A stretch of 64,000 nucleotides of DNA from Microstegium vimineum (GCA_022036555.1 CM039126.1:29476025-29540024); one strand, 5' to 3'. Counted from the stretch's first letter, positions 43,859 through 55,900 are shown. Numbers and translations are program-made. Notes: a model not told the origin generated them from the sequence alone.

Positions 43859-45367
43859 TGTTGACATTTCTTAACACCACTTTGAATACTGGGTTGTCAT
43901 CCCCAGCATGGCGCTAGAAATGTGCGGTGGTATTTATGAATGTAAGGCTCTCTAGAAAATATATTTATTCTATCCGCAAGCGCACAGATAAAATACCAAT
44001 TGTAGCACTTCACCAGGAAGTAATTCTAGGTATCGTTTATTTATAATTTTGCTAAAGGAAAAGCAAAAACATTGGTGGCATGAACTAACAAGGGTTTAGA
44101 CTAGAGATGGACTTGCAGAGCGTGATTACTTATGAGAAATTCAATCACACAGTCACTTGCTTCGGCAGGGGGTAAGCCATAATAATAATAAAGATATTGA
44201 AGTGTAAGCTCAAAGATAAATAACACAGAGATTAGAGATAGACTACTCCATATAAATGTAAGGTGACGTCAGATTAGCAAGAGAATAACTTCTAAGTGTA
44301 TTCTAATCTATTAAGTCATAATCTACTCTAGCACATATACAATCATATATAGCATAAAGGACTCTTCATCTATGTATAAGGAACATCGCTAAAGAAAGCC
44401 AGAACATAGCATGACTTACTCCGCAATGCCAATTCTGCCTGTCCTACCAACGGGGGGTGGACTATATAAGAATCATTGGAACTGTCACTTCCATGAACTA
44501 CCACGCGACCCGACCAATAGGATACATTTGCAGGTAAATAGCATCTAAGCACCACGCTCACATATGATCTACCACTTAACTCCCCTAGGGTAAGAGCTAA
44601 GCGCTTTGCAAACTCATACATAAACTCATTATCAATCATAACTATATCAAGTATAGAACTAGAACAAACTAAGAACATAATAAATAGAAACATAATGATA
44701 TTAAGAATAAAGTTGTAGAGAAAGATACAAGATAATACCAATCTTTATGACGAAGATGTGAAATCCAGAGCGTGATGCTCTACTTCTCTAAATCTATCTA
44801 ATCAATCCTATAGAACTTGAAGGAATTGGGAGTAGCTATTCTAATTCTCTGGTGGAGAGAGGGATATGAAACCCTAGTTTTGATGGCTTCCTCTAATAAT
44901 GATTTCTCCTCCTCCTTAGGGGTGGCAGGGCCTTGCTTATATAGCCCCCTCAAATGAACGTGGACCGTTGGATCAAACCGACCTTAATCGAGTGGTTTAG
45001 ATTCATCCTCAAAGGCGGTTAGGCATGATCCGCGAAGTGGAAGGTGATTGGCCACTAGGGTAGGGCAGGTGCCCCAAACCCTAGGGCGGACGCCCTGGGT
45101 GTGGGCCCACTTGGCCTTTGGCTTGGTCCAGTCCCTTCTAGAGTCTTCCTGAGTATTCTTATTTGTGCGGAGGTCCTTTCTCTCTATGTAAACATGACAT
45201 GTGGACCTTCTTTGGTTCTTTTCCGGATAACTCCCTATAAAAACATAAACTCACCAAAACTTGTGGAAATCTGTAAGTTGGACCCCCTAAGTCTATGGTG
45301 GTGATTCAATTAAGTCCTTTTTAGTTCTTGTTGACATATAGAAATTGATACTTAACGACCGTCAACA
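43859..45367 (-). repeat. Solo LTR of the E (Athila/Tat-like) family
   Basis: 1,509 bp with ends TGTTGACATTTC and CGACCGTCAACA, flanked by perfect TCTGG duplications (43854-43858 and 45368-45372). On the minus strand it matches the start of LTR E at 58498 (TTAAGTA.CAATTT, then CCACAAGTTTTGGTGA, and the GGCTATATAAGCAAGGCCC promoter). The minus-strand TATA box is at about 44937-44943. The insertion lies exactly at the 5' edge of the LINE. Confidence 0.92.
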
Positions 45368-45372
45368 TCTGG

Positions 45373-46175
45373 CTATCACAAATCCATACTTGTTGCCTCT
45401 AATACTAGTGTATGTTGTTGGTCCAAATAAGTCCATGTGCAACAACTCAAATGCTCTACTAGTGCTCATCATGCTCTTCTTGGGAAGGGTGTTTCCAATT
45501 TGTTTACCGGCTTGACAAGAGCTACAAAGTTTGTCCTTCTCAAACATAACATCTTTCAAGCCTCTTACTAAGTCATGCTTAATCAATCTATTCAATTGTT
45601 TCATTCCAACATGACCAAGCCTTCTATGCCATAACCAATCCATACTTGATTTAGTGAGCAAGCAATTTGACAATTGAGATTCACTAGCATTAAAATCAAT
45701 AAGATAGAGGTTCTCATATCTAAAGCCTTTGAAGATCAAGTTTGAACCATCTACACTAATGATCTCAACATCATCTACTCCAAATATGCATTTGAATCCA
45801 AGATCACACAATTGAGCCACGGATAGCAAATTGAAGTTCAAGCTCTCAACTAGCATGACATTTGATACGCTCAAGTCATTTGATATTGTAATATTGCCAA
45901 GCCCTTTGACATTTCCCTTGCTGTTATCACCAAAAGTTGTACCATCAATGCCATCATTGATGTTGGAGTTGATTGATTTGAATATTCTAGAATCCCTGGT
46001 CATTTGTTGAGTGCACCCACTATCAAGCACCCAATGCCTTCCTCCGGATTTGTAATTGACCTACAAAATAAATTAGTTCTGCTTAGGTACCCACACTTGT
46101 TTGGGTCCTCCAAATTTAGTGACCAAGGATTTTGGCACCCAAATTGCCTTCTTCTTTGGGCCAACAATGGGTGTA
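45373..46175 (-). pseudogene. Copia F protease and integrase N-terminus
   Basis: From 46175 leftwards: the end of the gag-protease linker (PIVGPKKKAIWVPKSL), the protease active site VLDSGCTQQMT (about 46030), LVESLNFNLLSVAQLCDLGF, and GAG-pre-integrase WLWHRRLGHVGMKQLNRL. Zinc cysteines (CSSCQAGKQ) and the first integrase Asp (HMDLFGPTTYTS) follow. It stops at GNKYGFVI, where the LINE and solo LTR interrupt; the sequence resumes at about 43124. The 5' portion (gag and 5' LTR) is absent because element G inserted at 46175/46176. Confidence 0.88.
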
Positions 46176-48035
46176 TGAAAGCCCAAGTTTGGTTTTGGTT
46201 AATTGATGAAACATATGGACTAACCCTTTAGCTTAAAATGTATGATCTAGCTAGGGTGATCCACCTTGACATTGTGAAGCTAGATGGATGATCATGGTGT
46301 ATTGATCAAGAGCTTCATGGACAAGGAAAAGAAGAAAGAGAAAAACAAAAATGGGCTCAAGGCAAAGGTATATCATAGGGCCATTTTAGGTTTAGTGATC
46401 AAGACACTATAGAGATTGTGATCACCTTTAGGATAGATATCCATACTATCAAGAGGGGAAAACTCGTGTCGATTGCGGTTATCATGTGCCACTAGGTTTT
46501 GTATTGCATATCTAAACTGAACCTAAGAAACAAAAGAATTGAAACAAAATCCAAGATAATTCAAATTAAAAGCTAACACACTTGCACAAGTGTTGTAACA
46601 CTTAGTGTTAGCTCACATGGACTTGGAGAAGATATGGCAGCTCATTTTGGCAAAGATCTGAGGTCCAGACGGAAGATCCAAATGCTAAAGGTGCTGTTGT
46701 CTGGACTAACGCGTATGCGTCCGAAAGCATACCCTAGACTGAGCTGATGGTGAACAGGAGGTCCGGACGGTGATCTTTGTCTGGACAGGAGCTCCGAACA
46801 CAACGTCCAGAGTTCGGAGGTCTCTGGACTTCTCTGATTGAGTCGTCTAGACGCTAAGTGCTATCCCGACCATGGACTCTGGACAAGCGTCCGGTCTTTG
46901 GGAGCTCTCTGGACTCTTTCGAAGAAGGGTTTGGACGCACGACATGATGGTCTGGAGCCTCACCGTGGCGAGCGTCCAGAGCTACGTGGCAACACCAGAA
47001 GAAGGTGCCAACGACTGGATTCAAACGGTAGAGGATCTGGACGCATGGCCAATGGTCCGGACCCCCTGTGATCGTCGCGTCCGGAGTCAAGTAGGAAATC
47101 AAGATGAAGGAGCAAAATGTTTAATATTTGGTGGATGGATATATAAACGTTTTGGCTGACCCCGAGGGTTATTTCTTGCACCTCCCATTCATTCTCACTC
47201 TTTGTGCTTGCTTGAGATAGCCCCCAACTCATCTCTCTTTGCTTAAATTGCATTCTCTTGAGAGTTTGAGTGATCCAAGTGCTTTGATCATTGCATTGCA
47301 TCTTAGTGGCACTTGGTCATCATCATTGCCGTGGGATTTCTTGTTATTCTTGGTGTTTGCCAACACCTAGATGGCTTGGGCGATTGAGGAAGCTTTGGCA
47401 CAATTGGTGATTGTTCATGGCCGGCTTCAACGATTGTGAGAGGGCTTGTACCCACCTCGGCGGAGCGCCAAAGGGTAACCCTAGTGGATTGCTCGTGTCA
47501 TTGAGTTACTCTCATTTGGGTGGATTCTTGTGGTGCCCGAGTAGTGAGCTAGGCTTGTGATAGCCTATTAGCCACCGAATCACCATTTGAGTAGTCGACA
47601 CAACGAGGACTAGCTTGGTGGCAACCAAGTGAACCTCGGGAGAAGAATCTTTGTGTCAGTCTTGTCTCTCGGCTACTCTTTGGTATTCATTGTGATTGGT
47701 TTTTCATATTGACATCCATCCATCACAAGGCATCAGTATAATCACCCTATCCTCTTTGTATTTACGTTCTTTCATATCTTGCTTAGTTAGCTCTCTTGCT
47801 AGGTTGCTAGTTTATCTTGTTAGTTGTTCTTCCTAGCTTGTGATTGAGTGTCTTAGGTTCTTGCTTTTGATTGTTAGACACTCATCTAACTAGAATTTCT
47901 TGGATAGGTGGATTTGCACCCCTAGTAGAGCTAGAGAAAAAAGTATCGCTTTAGTGTTAATCTAACCTTTGCTCTAGTGTTTTTTAGAATTTTTTACTTG
48001 ACTATTCACCCCCTCTAGCCATCTAGGACCTTTCA
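46176..48035 (+). repeat. 5' LTR of SIRE-type Copia element G
   Basis: 1,860 bp starting TGAAAGCCCAAGTTTGG and ending CATCTAGGACCTTTCA. TCCGGAC/GTCCGGA-type repeats fill 46660-47100. It is followed two bases later by the PBS. It cuts the protease region of minus-strand element F, and GTGTA (46171-46175) should recur after the 3' LTR of G, outside the window. Confidence 0.92.
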
Positions 48036-48037
48036 AG

Positions 48038-48049
48038 TGGTATCAGAGC
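48038..48049 (+). promoter_or_regulatory. Primer binding site of element G (initiator tRNA-Met)
   Basis: TGGTATCAGAGC, the standard Copia PBS complementary to the 3' end of initiator methionine tRNA, two bases after the LTR. Confidence 0.95.
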
Positions 48050-48095
48050 GGTGGTCACCTTTATTATCAAGGCTTAATAACCTTTGGTGTTAGTA

Positions 48096-48130
48096 ATGGT
48101 TCAAATATCATTCAATCATGTGGGAGCAAA
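48096..48130 (+). pseudogene. Start of Copia G gag (interrupted by CACTA)
   Basis: ATG at 48096 opens MVQISFNHVGA, cut after 35 bases by the CACTA element. The frame continues at 49348 with PTMFDGTAFDYWK once one AAA target copy is removed. Confidence 0.75.
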
Positions 48131-49347
48131 CACTACTACATAATCTATTTTGCGAGGCGGGCGTTTTTGATTTACCGTAGCGGACAAACGCGTCTGCCGT
48201 GGTGCAAAGGTCACGGTAAATCATGACTGTTCCGCGGCGGACGCCTGTGCCCGTCACGCTAAATCGCTTAACCATTGCGGGCAAGTTAGGATGCCCGCCA
48301 TGGTAAATAGTTTCCAAAAAAGAAAGCCCATAAATGAGCCCGCTCTCGAGCCCACTGGCAAGCCCAACCCTAGCCTAAAAACATAGCGCCGCCGGGATCC
48401 ACCATCGCTAGCAGATCCTCCCTCGTCGCGTGCACCGTCGCCACCATCTCCAGCGGATCCTCCCTCGTCGGGGCCCGATCCGGACTCGCCAGAGCCGGAT
48501 CCGCCCTTGGCAGCGTGGGAGCGCTGCCACCGCAGTGTGGGGCCACCACGCCCTGGATCTGCGCCGCCATTGAGGGCCACCCCGCCGCAGATCCGCGTCG
48601 CCGCCGCAGCGTGGAGCCACCACGCTCTAGATCCGCTCTGCCATCGAGGGCCGGGGCCAACCTACATCCACCGGACGTGGAGAGGAGAGGGGAGCGCTGT
48701 AGCCATAGTGTGGGGCCACGACGTCGTGGATCCGCGCCGCCATCGAGGACAACAGTCACCCCACCCTGGATCCGCACAGCTGCCGGCAGTTGGGGCCACC
48801 CCGCCGTAGATCCGCATCGCTGGCGCAGCGTGGAGCCATCCCGCTCCTTCGGATCCGCGCTGCCACCGAGGGTCAGGGACACCCCACATCCACCGGGCGC
48901 GGAGAGGGGAGGAAAGGGGGGTGCGCGCGCTGTGGAGAGGGAGGGACCGCACGGAGTGGAGGGATGGCTGCGAACAGGTGAGAGAAGTGAGTGCCGAAAC
49001 CCTAGGTTCATGTATATATATGAAGACACCTAATGGGTCTGGCTTGGGCCTCGTGGGCCTCAGCCATTTACCGTGGCGGGCCTAATATGATGCCCGCTGT
49101 GGTAAATCGATTTACCGCAACGGGCTTCTTAAGACGTCCGCTGCGGTAAATAGGTCTTTTCCATGGCGGTCAAATTAAGAAGTCCGCTGTGGTAAATCGA
49201 TTTACCGTGGCGGACAAAAGTGCCCGCCATGGTAAATAGAAAATACCCGCTGTGGTAAATCATGGGATTTACCGCAGCGGACAAAAATTGGTGTCCGCCA
49301 CGGAGTGCTTATTCGAGACGCCGCGCAAGTTCTTTTTTGTAGTAGTG
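48131..49347. mobile_element. Non-autonomous CACTA (En/Spm) element
   Basis: 1,217 bp with perfect 10 bp inverted ends CACTACTACA/TGTAGTAGTG and a 3 bp duplication AAA. Both subterminal regions (48160-48310 and 49065-49310) are packed with direct and inverted TTTACCGTGGCGGAC-type motifs, the expected transposase binding sites. The GC-rich centre (48370-49000) is made of degenerate repeats around GATCCGCGCCGCCATCGAGG. It has long frames on both strands but no known domain, so it depends on a transposase made elsewhere. Confidence 0.93.
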
Positions 49348-50626
49348 AAACCAACAATGTTTGATGGCACTGCATTCGATTATTGGAAGAGAAAGATGAA
49401 GATGCATCTAGGATCAATTCATGAGAAGGTGTGGAGTGTGACCGAAAAGGACTTTGTCATTCTTGATGAAGCTAGTCCCACACCTAGAGAGCAAGAGAAC
49501 AAGCAATGCAACACTTGACTCTTAATGTCATATATAATGGCATTGACTCAAAAGTGTTTGAGCAAATCAAGGATCTTGAGAAGGAAAGTGAAGTATGGAA
49601 GAGAATAGAAGATACATATGAAGGCACCGCAACGGTAAAAAGTGCTAAGTTATACATGCTCAAGGACAAGCTATCTCACTTCAAGATGAAGGATGATGAG
49701 TCTATCCTGGAGATGTTTCATAGGCTTCAAGTGATCATCAATGATCTGAAGAGTTTGGGTGAGGAGGTGAAGGATGAGGACTTCTCCAACTGGTTTCTTG
49801 GTTGCTTTCCCAAGAGATTCAAAACCTTGAGGCAAATCATTAGAAGACATGGCTTAACCAACATCACCCCCAATGAAGTGCTTGGTGAGATCATTACCGA
49901 AGAGGAATACAATGAAGAAAGCGATGAAGAAGAGGACAAGGAAGATGAGAAGAAGAAGAAGAAGAGCTTAGCATTCAAGGCATCATCATCCAAGAGCAAG
50001 AGCAAAGCAAGAAAGCAAGACTCAAGTGATGATGAAGATTCAAGTGACAATGATGATGAGATGATGGCCCTCTTTGGGCGCAAGTTTGGCAAATTCATGA
50101 AGAAGGGATATGGTGCAAGAAAGAGAAGAGATAACTTCAAGAGCAAGGATTATGTGAGGATATGCTACAAGTGCAAGAGCACAGATCACATGATTGCGGA
50201 TTGCCCCAATCATAGTGATGATGATGACAAGAAGAAGAGCAAGCATGACAAGAAAGAGAAGAAGCTATCATTCACCAAGAAGAAGAAGGGTGAATCATAC
50301 ATGGTGACTTGTGATATTGATGATTCCTCTGATGATGACTCTAGTGATGATGAGAGGAAGAAGTCCAAGAAGAAGGCATTGGCTAGCATTGCTATCAACA
50401 ACAAGCCATCCATCTTTGACACTCCATCATTCTTCATGGCTAAGCCAACTAAGGTACAATCTTGTGATGAGAGTGATGATGATAGTAGTGATGATGATGA
50501 GGAGTACTCCAAGGAGGAACTCATGGATATGATGAAGCAAACTTATGCTTGTTTTGAGACAAAGAGGAAGGAGTGCAAAGAATTGAACAAGAAGCTTAAG
50601 GCTCTTGAACAATCCTTTGATGAGCT
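49348..50626 (+). pseudogene. Copia G gag, main part
   Basis: From FDGTAFDYWKRKMKMHLGS through SEVWKRIEDTYEGTATVKSA, MKDDESILEMFHRLQVI and FPKRFKTLRQIIRRHGL, the gag/UBN2 fold of SIRE-type elements. An acidic/lysine-rich linker follows, then a CCHC zinc knuckle (CYKCKSTDHMIADC). Several Ser/Asp-rich tracts (DDSSDDDSSDDE) follow and the piece ends at ALEQSFDEL. A one-base frameshift lies near 49510-49518. A 1.17 kb solo LTR interrupts the coding region at 50627; it resumes at 51800 with LNGSHERLREAH. Confidence 0.9.
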
Positions 50627-51794
50627 TGTTGACACCGTTTTTCAGCACGTGTCAAATGAGCTAAGGTATGACTGGTCAGCAGCCGCTTACCATCGGCATC
50701 GGTAAAGTATGAGCCAATATTGCCGATGGGAGTGTCGCGGGAAGACCAAGTGCGTTGCCGATGGAGGCTGGATGATCTTTGCCGACAAATTAATTGGTGA
50801 AGTCTCGTTGATGCCGATTGCCGACAAAGAGGTATTGCCGATTACCGATTGCCGATAAAGGGTCTTTGCCGACTGCCGATGAAAGGTCATTGCCGATTGC
50901 CAATGAAGGATGTTGCCGATTGCCGATGAAGGGTGGTTGCCGATTGCCGATAGGGGATGATTGGTGAAGTCACCAGCACAAGGTCGCTAATCGGAAATGT
51001 TGCCGATTGCCGATCAGGAAAGTGTTGCCGATGCTGGTGGGCGTAACTTAGTGCTTGGTGGCAGCAGAAGGTTACCGGTGGTCAAAAGAAGGAAGGCGCG
51101 GATTAAAAGATCTGCCGATGGAAAGCTTCCATCGAGGATAAGTATAAGGAAACAGGTGTTTTACTAGTATTGTTATTATGGTAGTTTGAGTCCGGCTCTT
51201 GCATGGATCGTTTATTTTCCTTNNNNNNNNNNNNNNNNNNNNNNNNNNNNNNNNNNNNNNNNNNNNNNNNNNNNNNNNNNNNNNNNNNNNNNNNNNNNNN
51301 NNNNNNNNNNNNNNNNNNNNNNAGGAAGGATACGTGTCGTGTCTTTGTATAACTCTCCATGCGGGAGTATAAATATGTGCCCGAGGGCTATGGGATAAAG
51401 AACCAATCCAATTCAAAACAAACCAATTTTATCTTATTCTACTTTTTATCGCAATTTACCCTTTTATGCATTAGTTATAGTTTTTCAACGAGTTCTTCAA
51501 GCTTTCGACGGGCTGCATCATCCTGATCTCCATCAAATCCTTGCTAGTTCCGCGTGGGAGTACCTCTGAGCTTTGGCAATCCGGGCGCATCGCTGTTTGC
51601 CTTGTTCAGCTCTGCTCTAGTTACCCTTGATCAATCTGAGCCTTGATGTCCGGGCGCATCGCTGTCGTCTCGTTCAGTTTGTTCTAGTTATCATCCTTGT
51701 CGATTGATTGGTCAAATCGACTAGCACGCCCTCGACATCGAGCTTTGGGTAATAGCCCGAGGTGTTCACAGATCTGACGCTTTTTGTGTCAACA
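50627..51794 (+). repeat. Solo LTR of the A family in Copia G gag
   Basis: Ends TGTTGACACCG and GTGTCAACA as in LTR A (1453-2566). It is flanked by perfect GAGCT duplications (50622-50626 and 51795-51799). TATAAATA is at 51368-51375 and the GCCGAT minisatellite at about 50810-50960. A 100-base N gap (51223-51322) falls inside, where LTR A has an internal near-duplicate. Confidence 0.95.
51223..51322. other. Assembly gap (100 N)
   Basis: Exactly 100 N, a placeholder length. By alignment with LTR A the missing piece corresponds to about 85-90 bases (about 2013-2100). Confidence 0.98.
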
Positions 51795-52945
51795 GAGCTC
51801 AATGGCTCTCATGAGAGGCTAAGGGAAGCCCATGAGAAGCTTGAGAGGACTCACAAGAAGCTTGAAAAGGCTCACTCCTCTCTCCTTGATCAAAACAAGT
51901 AATGTTGTTGCATCATGTGATATTGGAGTTACTTGTGATATTCTAGATGAATCATTTTTCACTCCCATCATTGTTGCACCAACCGACACTAGCACTTCCA
52001 CTTGCACATCCACTAGTGATAGCTCAAAGGTTGATGCTTCACTAGTAAGTGAAAATGAAAAATTGAAAAATGATGTTAATGAACTCATTCATGCTTTGGG
52101 TAAGGCATATGGTGGAGATGCCCGCTTGCTAAAGTGCTTGTGTAGACAAAGGTTCTCCATTAGCAAAGAGGGATTGGGCTGTACCCCCAAGAAAGGCAAG
52201 GCGGCTTTTGTAACTCCAAAGCCTAGCTTTGTGAAGAGCAATGGTCAGTTTTGCCATAGTTGCAAGCAAGTGGGGCATGTTGACCAATATTGCAAACTTA
52301 ACATGAGCCAAACCAAGTTTGCTAAATCCACCTCTATTCATTTTGATTCATGTTATATGCTTATCAAGTGTAGAGATGGTATCATGGCTAAGTATGTTGG
52401 TACACCCATTGTTGGCCCAAAGAAGATGGCAATTTGGGTGCCAAAATCCTTGGTCACTAACTTTGGAGGACCCAAACAAGTGTGGTTACCTAAGAAGAAC
52501 TAATTTGTTTTGTAGGTCAATTACAAAGCCAGAGGAAGGCATTGGGTGCTTGATAGTGGGTGCACTCAACACATGACCGGGCATTCTAGAATGTTCAAAT
52601 CAATCAACTCCAACACCAATGATGGTATTGATAGTATTAATTTTGGTGATAATGGCAAGGGAGAGTTCCAAGGACTTGGTAAGATTGTAATATCCAATGA
52701 TTTGAGCATATCCAATGTCTTGCTAGTTGAGAGCTTGAACTTCAATTTGCTATCGGTAGCTCAATTATGTGATCTTGGATTCAAGTGCATATTTGGAATA
52801 GATGATGTTGAGATCATTAGTGTAGATGGTTCAAACTTGATCTTCAAAGTCTTTAGATATGAGAACCTCTACCTAGTTGATTTCAATACTAGCGAATCAC
52901 AATTGTCTACTTGCTTGCTCACAAAATCAAGTATGGGTTAGTTAT
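51795..52945 (+). pseudogene. Copia G gag C-terminus and protease
   Basis: A coiled-coil-like ELNGSHERLREAHEKLERT repeat is followed by a one-base frameshift near 51898 and then VVASCDIGVTCDILDESFF. A second CCHC knuckle (CHSCKQVGHVDQYC) and KKMAIWVPKSLVTNFGG..VWLPKKN with a stop at 52501-52503 come next. The protease frame resumes with HWVLDSGCTQHMT (active-site DSG) and LVESLNFNLLSVAQLCDLGF, ending SSMG. A G-to-A change gives TAG where related copies have Trp. The element is cut at 52946 by LTR H; GTTAT (52941-52945) is the expected target duplication. Confidence 0.88.
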
Positions 52946-55900
52946 TGTAACAACCCGGGTTTTTGAGTAACCAAAATACGACTTTCGAAAATTTTCATGC
53001 AATGTAATGCTCATGTAGTCGCTAGGTCAAGCCTAAGTAAAATTTTCCCCTTCTCGGTCTAATTTCAAAATGATACTTTCAAAATTATTTACAATGAGCC
53101 ACTTGTCATCGAGTTGACCAAGTCAACATCATGACAAGGGGTATTTTGAAATAGAATGTTTCCGAAGAAACTAAAACTTCAATTGAATTCGAGACGCGCT
53201 CGAATTCAATTGACACTTTGCAAACATGGATTTGGATTTTAAACCTAAAAGGTAAGACCCCAACTCTATTCTTTTCTTTTCTCTTCAAAAGGGTATTTAC
53301 GAATAATCTATGCATCACATATAATTTAGATGCATACTAGAGTGTGCTTGAGTTGGATCTTCTTGGAGTTCGATTGATTGTATTTCGAATCTAAGGACCC
53401 GAAACAATATGAAGAACACTATTCTTTACACTAAATAAACTAAATGGGAAAAGCATCTCCTTTTCTCCTCAGCACAACCAGCCCAACCGCTCCTTTGCTT
53501 GCGCAGGCCCAAGCCCAATTGGCCGCCCCCTCCTTTACCTCCCCCCCCGCAGGCCCACTGCAACTGGCTCCCCTTCCCCACCGGCCCATTCGTGCGCACA
53601 GGACCAAGAACTGGCCAACCCTCTCTCCCCTGCCTGCCCCGTGCGGCCCAGCCCAGCTGGCCCAGCAGCCGGTGCTGCTCCCCCACCACGAAACCCTAGC
53701 GGGAGCCCCCGCTCCCGGTCGCCGCCACCACGCGCGCTTGTGCTCTGCCTCGCGCGCCCGCCCGTGACTTCGCTCGCGCGACACACCTGCTCATTTGCCG
53801 CTCGCGGCTCTGTCCCCGTGCCCACGTGCTCACGGGCACGCACGCGCCCTCGACCCCGCGCCACGCACACTCGCGCCCTGCCTCCCTCGACGGCCACACG
53901 CGTGGATGCGCTCCACGCGTCCTCGAGTACGGACATCGAGGATGTCCGTCGTCCATCGCCTTGCAACCCTAACCGGTGCCACTACAAAAGCCTCGGCACC
54001 CCTTCCTCCTCCCTGTTCCCAGCCACCACCGCCGCTACCACTGCTCCGCCCTGCCTACGCCGCCCACGACCGATGTCGCGCGGAGGAGCCGGGCTAACCT
54101 CACCGAAGCCCCGTCCACCGCCACATCGAACCATGCCGCCGTCCGCGACGTCACCTAGCCGACATTGCTCTATCTCGACGCCGGCCTAGCAACGCCACTA
54201 CCACGCCCCTACAGTGTTGTCTGCCCTGTTGCGCCATCTGCTCTACACCGACGAGACCCAGCCCGTCCGCTACCAAAGCAACGACGCCACACTGTCGCCG
54301 TCCGCAAACGTGCCTCGGTCGACCACGACCTCACCCCAGCGTTCTTCTCGTGTCGCCGCTGCTGCTAGCTCTGCCCCGACGTGCCGCGCCGTCAACCACG
54401 CCAACCCGTCTGCTGCCAGTAGCCTGCCCGCCCAACCGCGACGTCGCCCCGCCACACCGACCACCTCTGCGACGTCATGCTCTGCCCTAGCCACGAGCAA
54501 CAGACCACAGCCACTCCGTCTACACCGACGTCGACCCTGCACGCGACCACACCATCTGCCACGAGGTCGTCGCCATCCTCTCCGCCAAGCTCTGCCTCGA
54601 CACTAGACTGGCCGTGCAGCAGGACCTCGCCACTGCTGCTCCTCTAGCACCACCTCGACGTTACGTTGTCACAGCGTCACACATCGTCACTGCTGCTGCT
54701 GTCCATGCCAGGCTGAGCCCCCTCCTTGACGCCGCCATGTTGAACGTCATCCATGACGTCGACCACGCCGCACCCGACGCTGTCCGTGCCAGCACCCATG
54801 CACCACGACCGCGCCATGACGTTGCCTCCGCCACGACCAGCCCCTACTTCCACTATGTCGAGCCCTGAACCGAACCTGACGTGCGGCTATGACGACATAG
54901 CTGCGCTGCCGGCATCGACCCCTACTCGCGTCAAGCAATCTGCCGACGCGAGGCCAACTTTGAGAAACAAACGCGACCCGACCCTTCCAACCTAATGTCG
55001 GTCCGAGACCGATGAGCCCTTCGTAGTTGGACCTGTCTGCCATTGCCGCCCGAGATCAGTGAACCCCTCTGTGTCCGGCCATCGTGCCATGTTTTTTCTG
55101 CAGGGACCTCGTCGACCACGTGAGACCAATCCACTGACACTCGGTACGCAGAACCCTCGCACATGTATCCCTTTTGTGGTGCCAACGTTATTGTTGACAC
55201 AACATGAGCCTTGCCCCCTACTACCACCAACTTGACCTTTGGTTAAGTTGTGACCGCCATAAACACTCATGAATCGTGGATGCCACACGGCCTAGCCTTG
55301 ACCATGTCGAAACAAATAGAAGGACCGAGCCTGTGCTGCGAGACCGTGATGTACCCCTGCGTGTCGGGAATGCCTCGACCTAGCCATGGTCGTGGTATGA
55401 CCCCGGTGGCCACCTGTGATACCTACACCACTCCACTGAGACGTCGTTAAGCCGACCCCTGCCTTGCCAGTTGAAAGACATGAAGTACATGTTGTGACCT
55501 ATATCGAACCACTGCACGTGCCATGTGGTACCTTGCTTGACCGATGAGACAAACCCACGACCTTGCCTGTGCGAGACAAAGTGCTATCGTGTTCGATCTA
55601 ACTAAGCGTGGTCACACTAGACCTTGACCGTGCTACCTATCACCAATGTCCACCCATAGCCACTGCTTGGACACTAGTATCCTACCTCGGCCAACCATAG
55701 CCATGGTTCGCCTAACTGTATCCATCTCCGGCTAGCCGTAGCCACTATTCGACTAGCCGCAGTTACCTCCGATTGGCCGTAACCACTCACGACTGCCCGT
55801 AACCACTTGTGACCGCTTGTAACCACTCGTGATTGGTTGTAGCCACACTCGGCTCGCCGTAGCCACACTCTGCTAGTTGCAGCACACTTCGGCTGGCTAC

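Noticed and set aside
48370..49033. 219-codon minus-strand and 172-codon plus-strand frames in the CACTA core
   Set aside because: Both follow the repeat units of the GC-rich core and mirror one another; no transposase or known domain.
53440..54606. Several frames above 100 codons
   Set aside because: They occur in all frames of a CG-rich LTR island with Pro/Arg/Ala-rich products and no recognisable domain.
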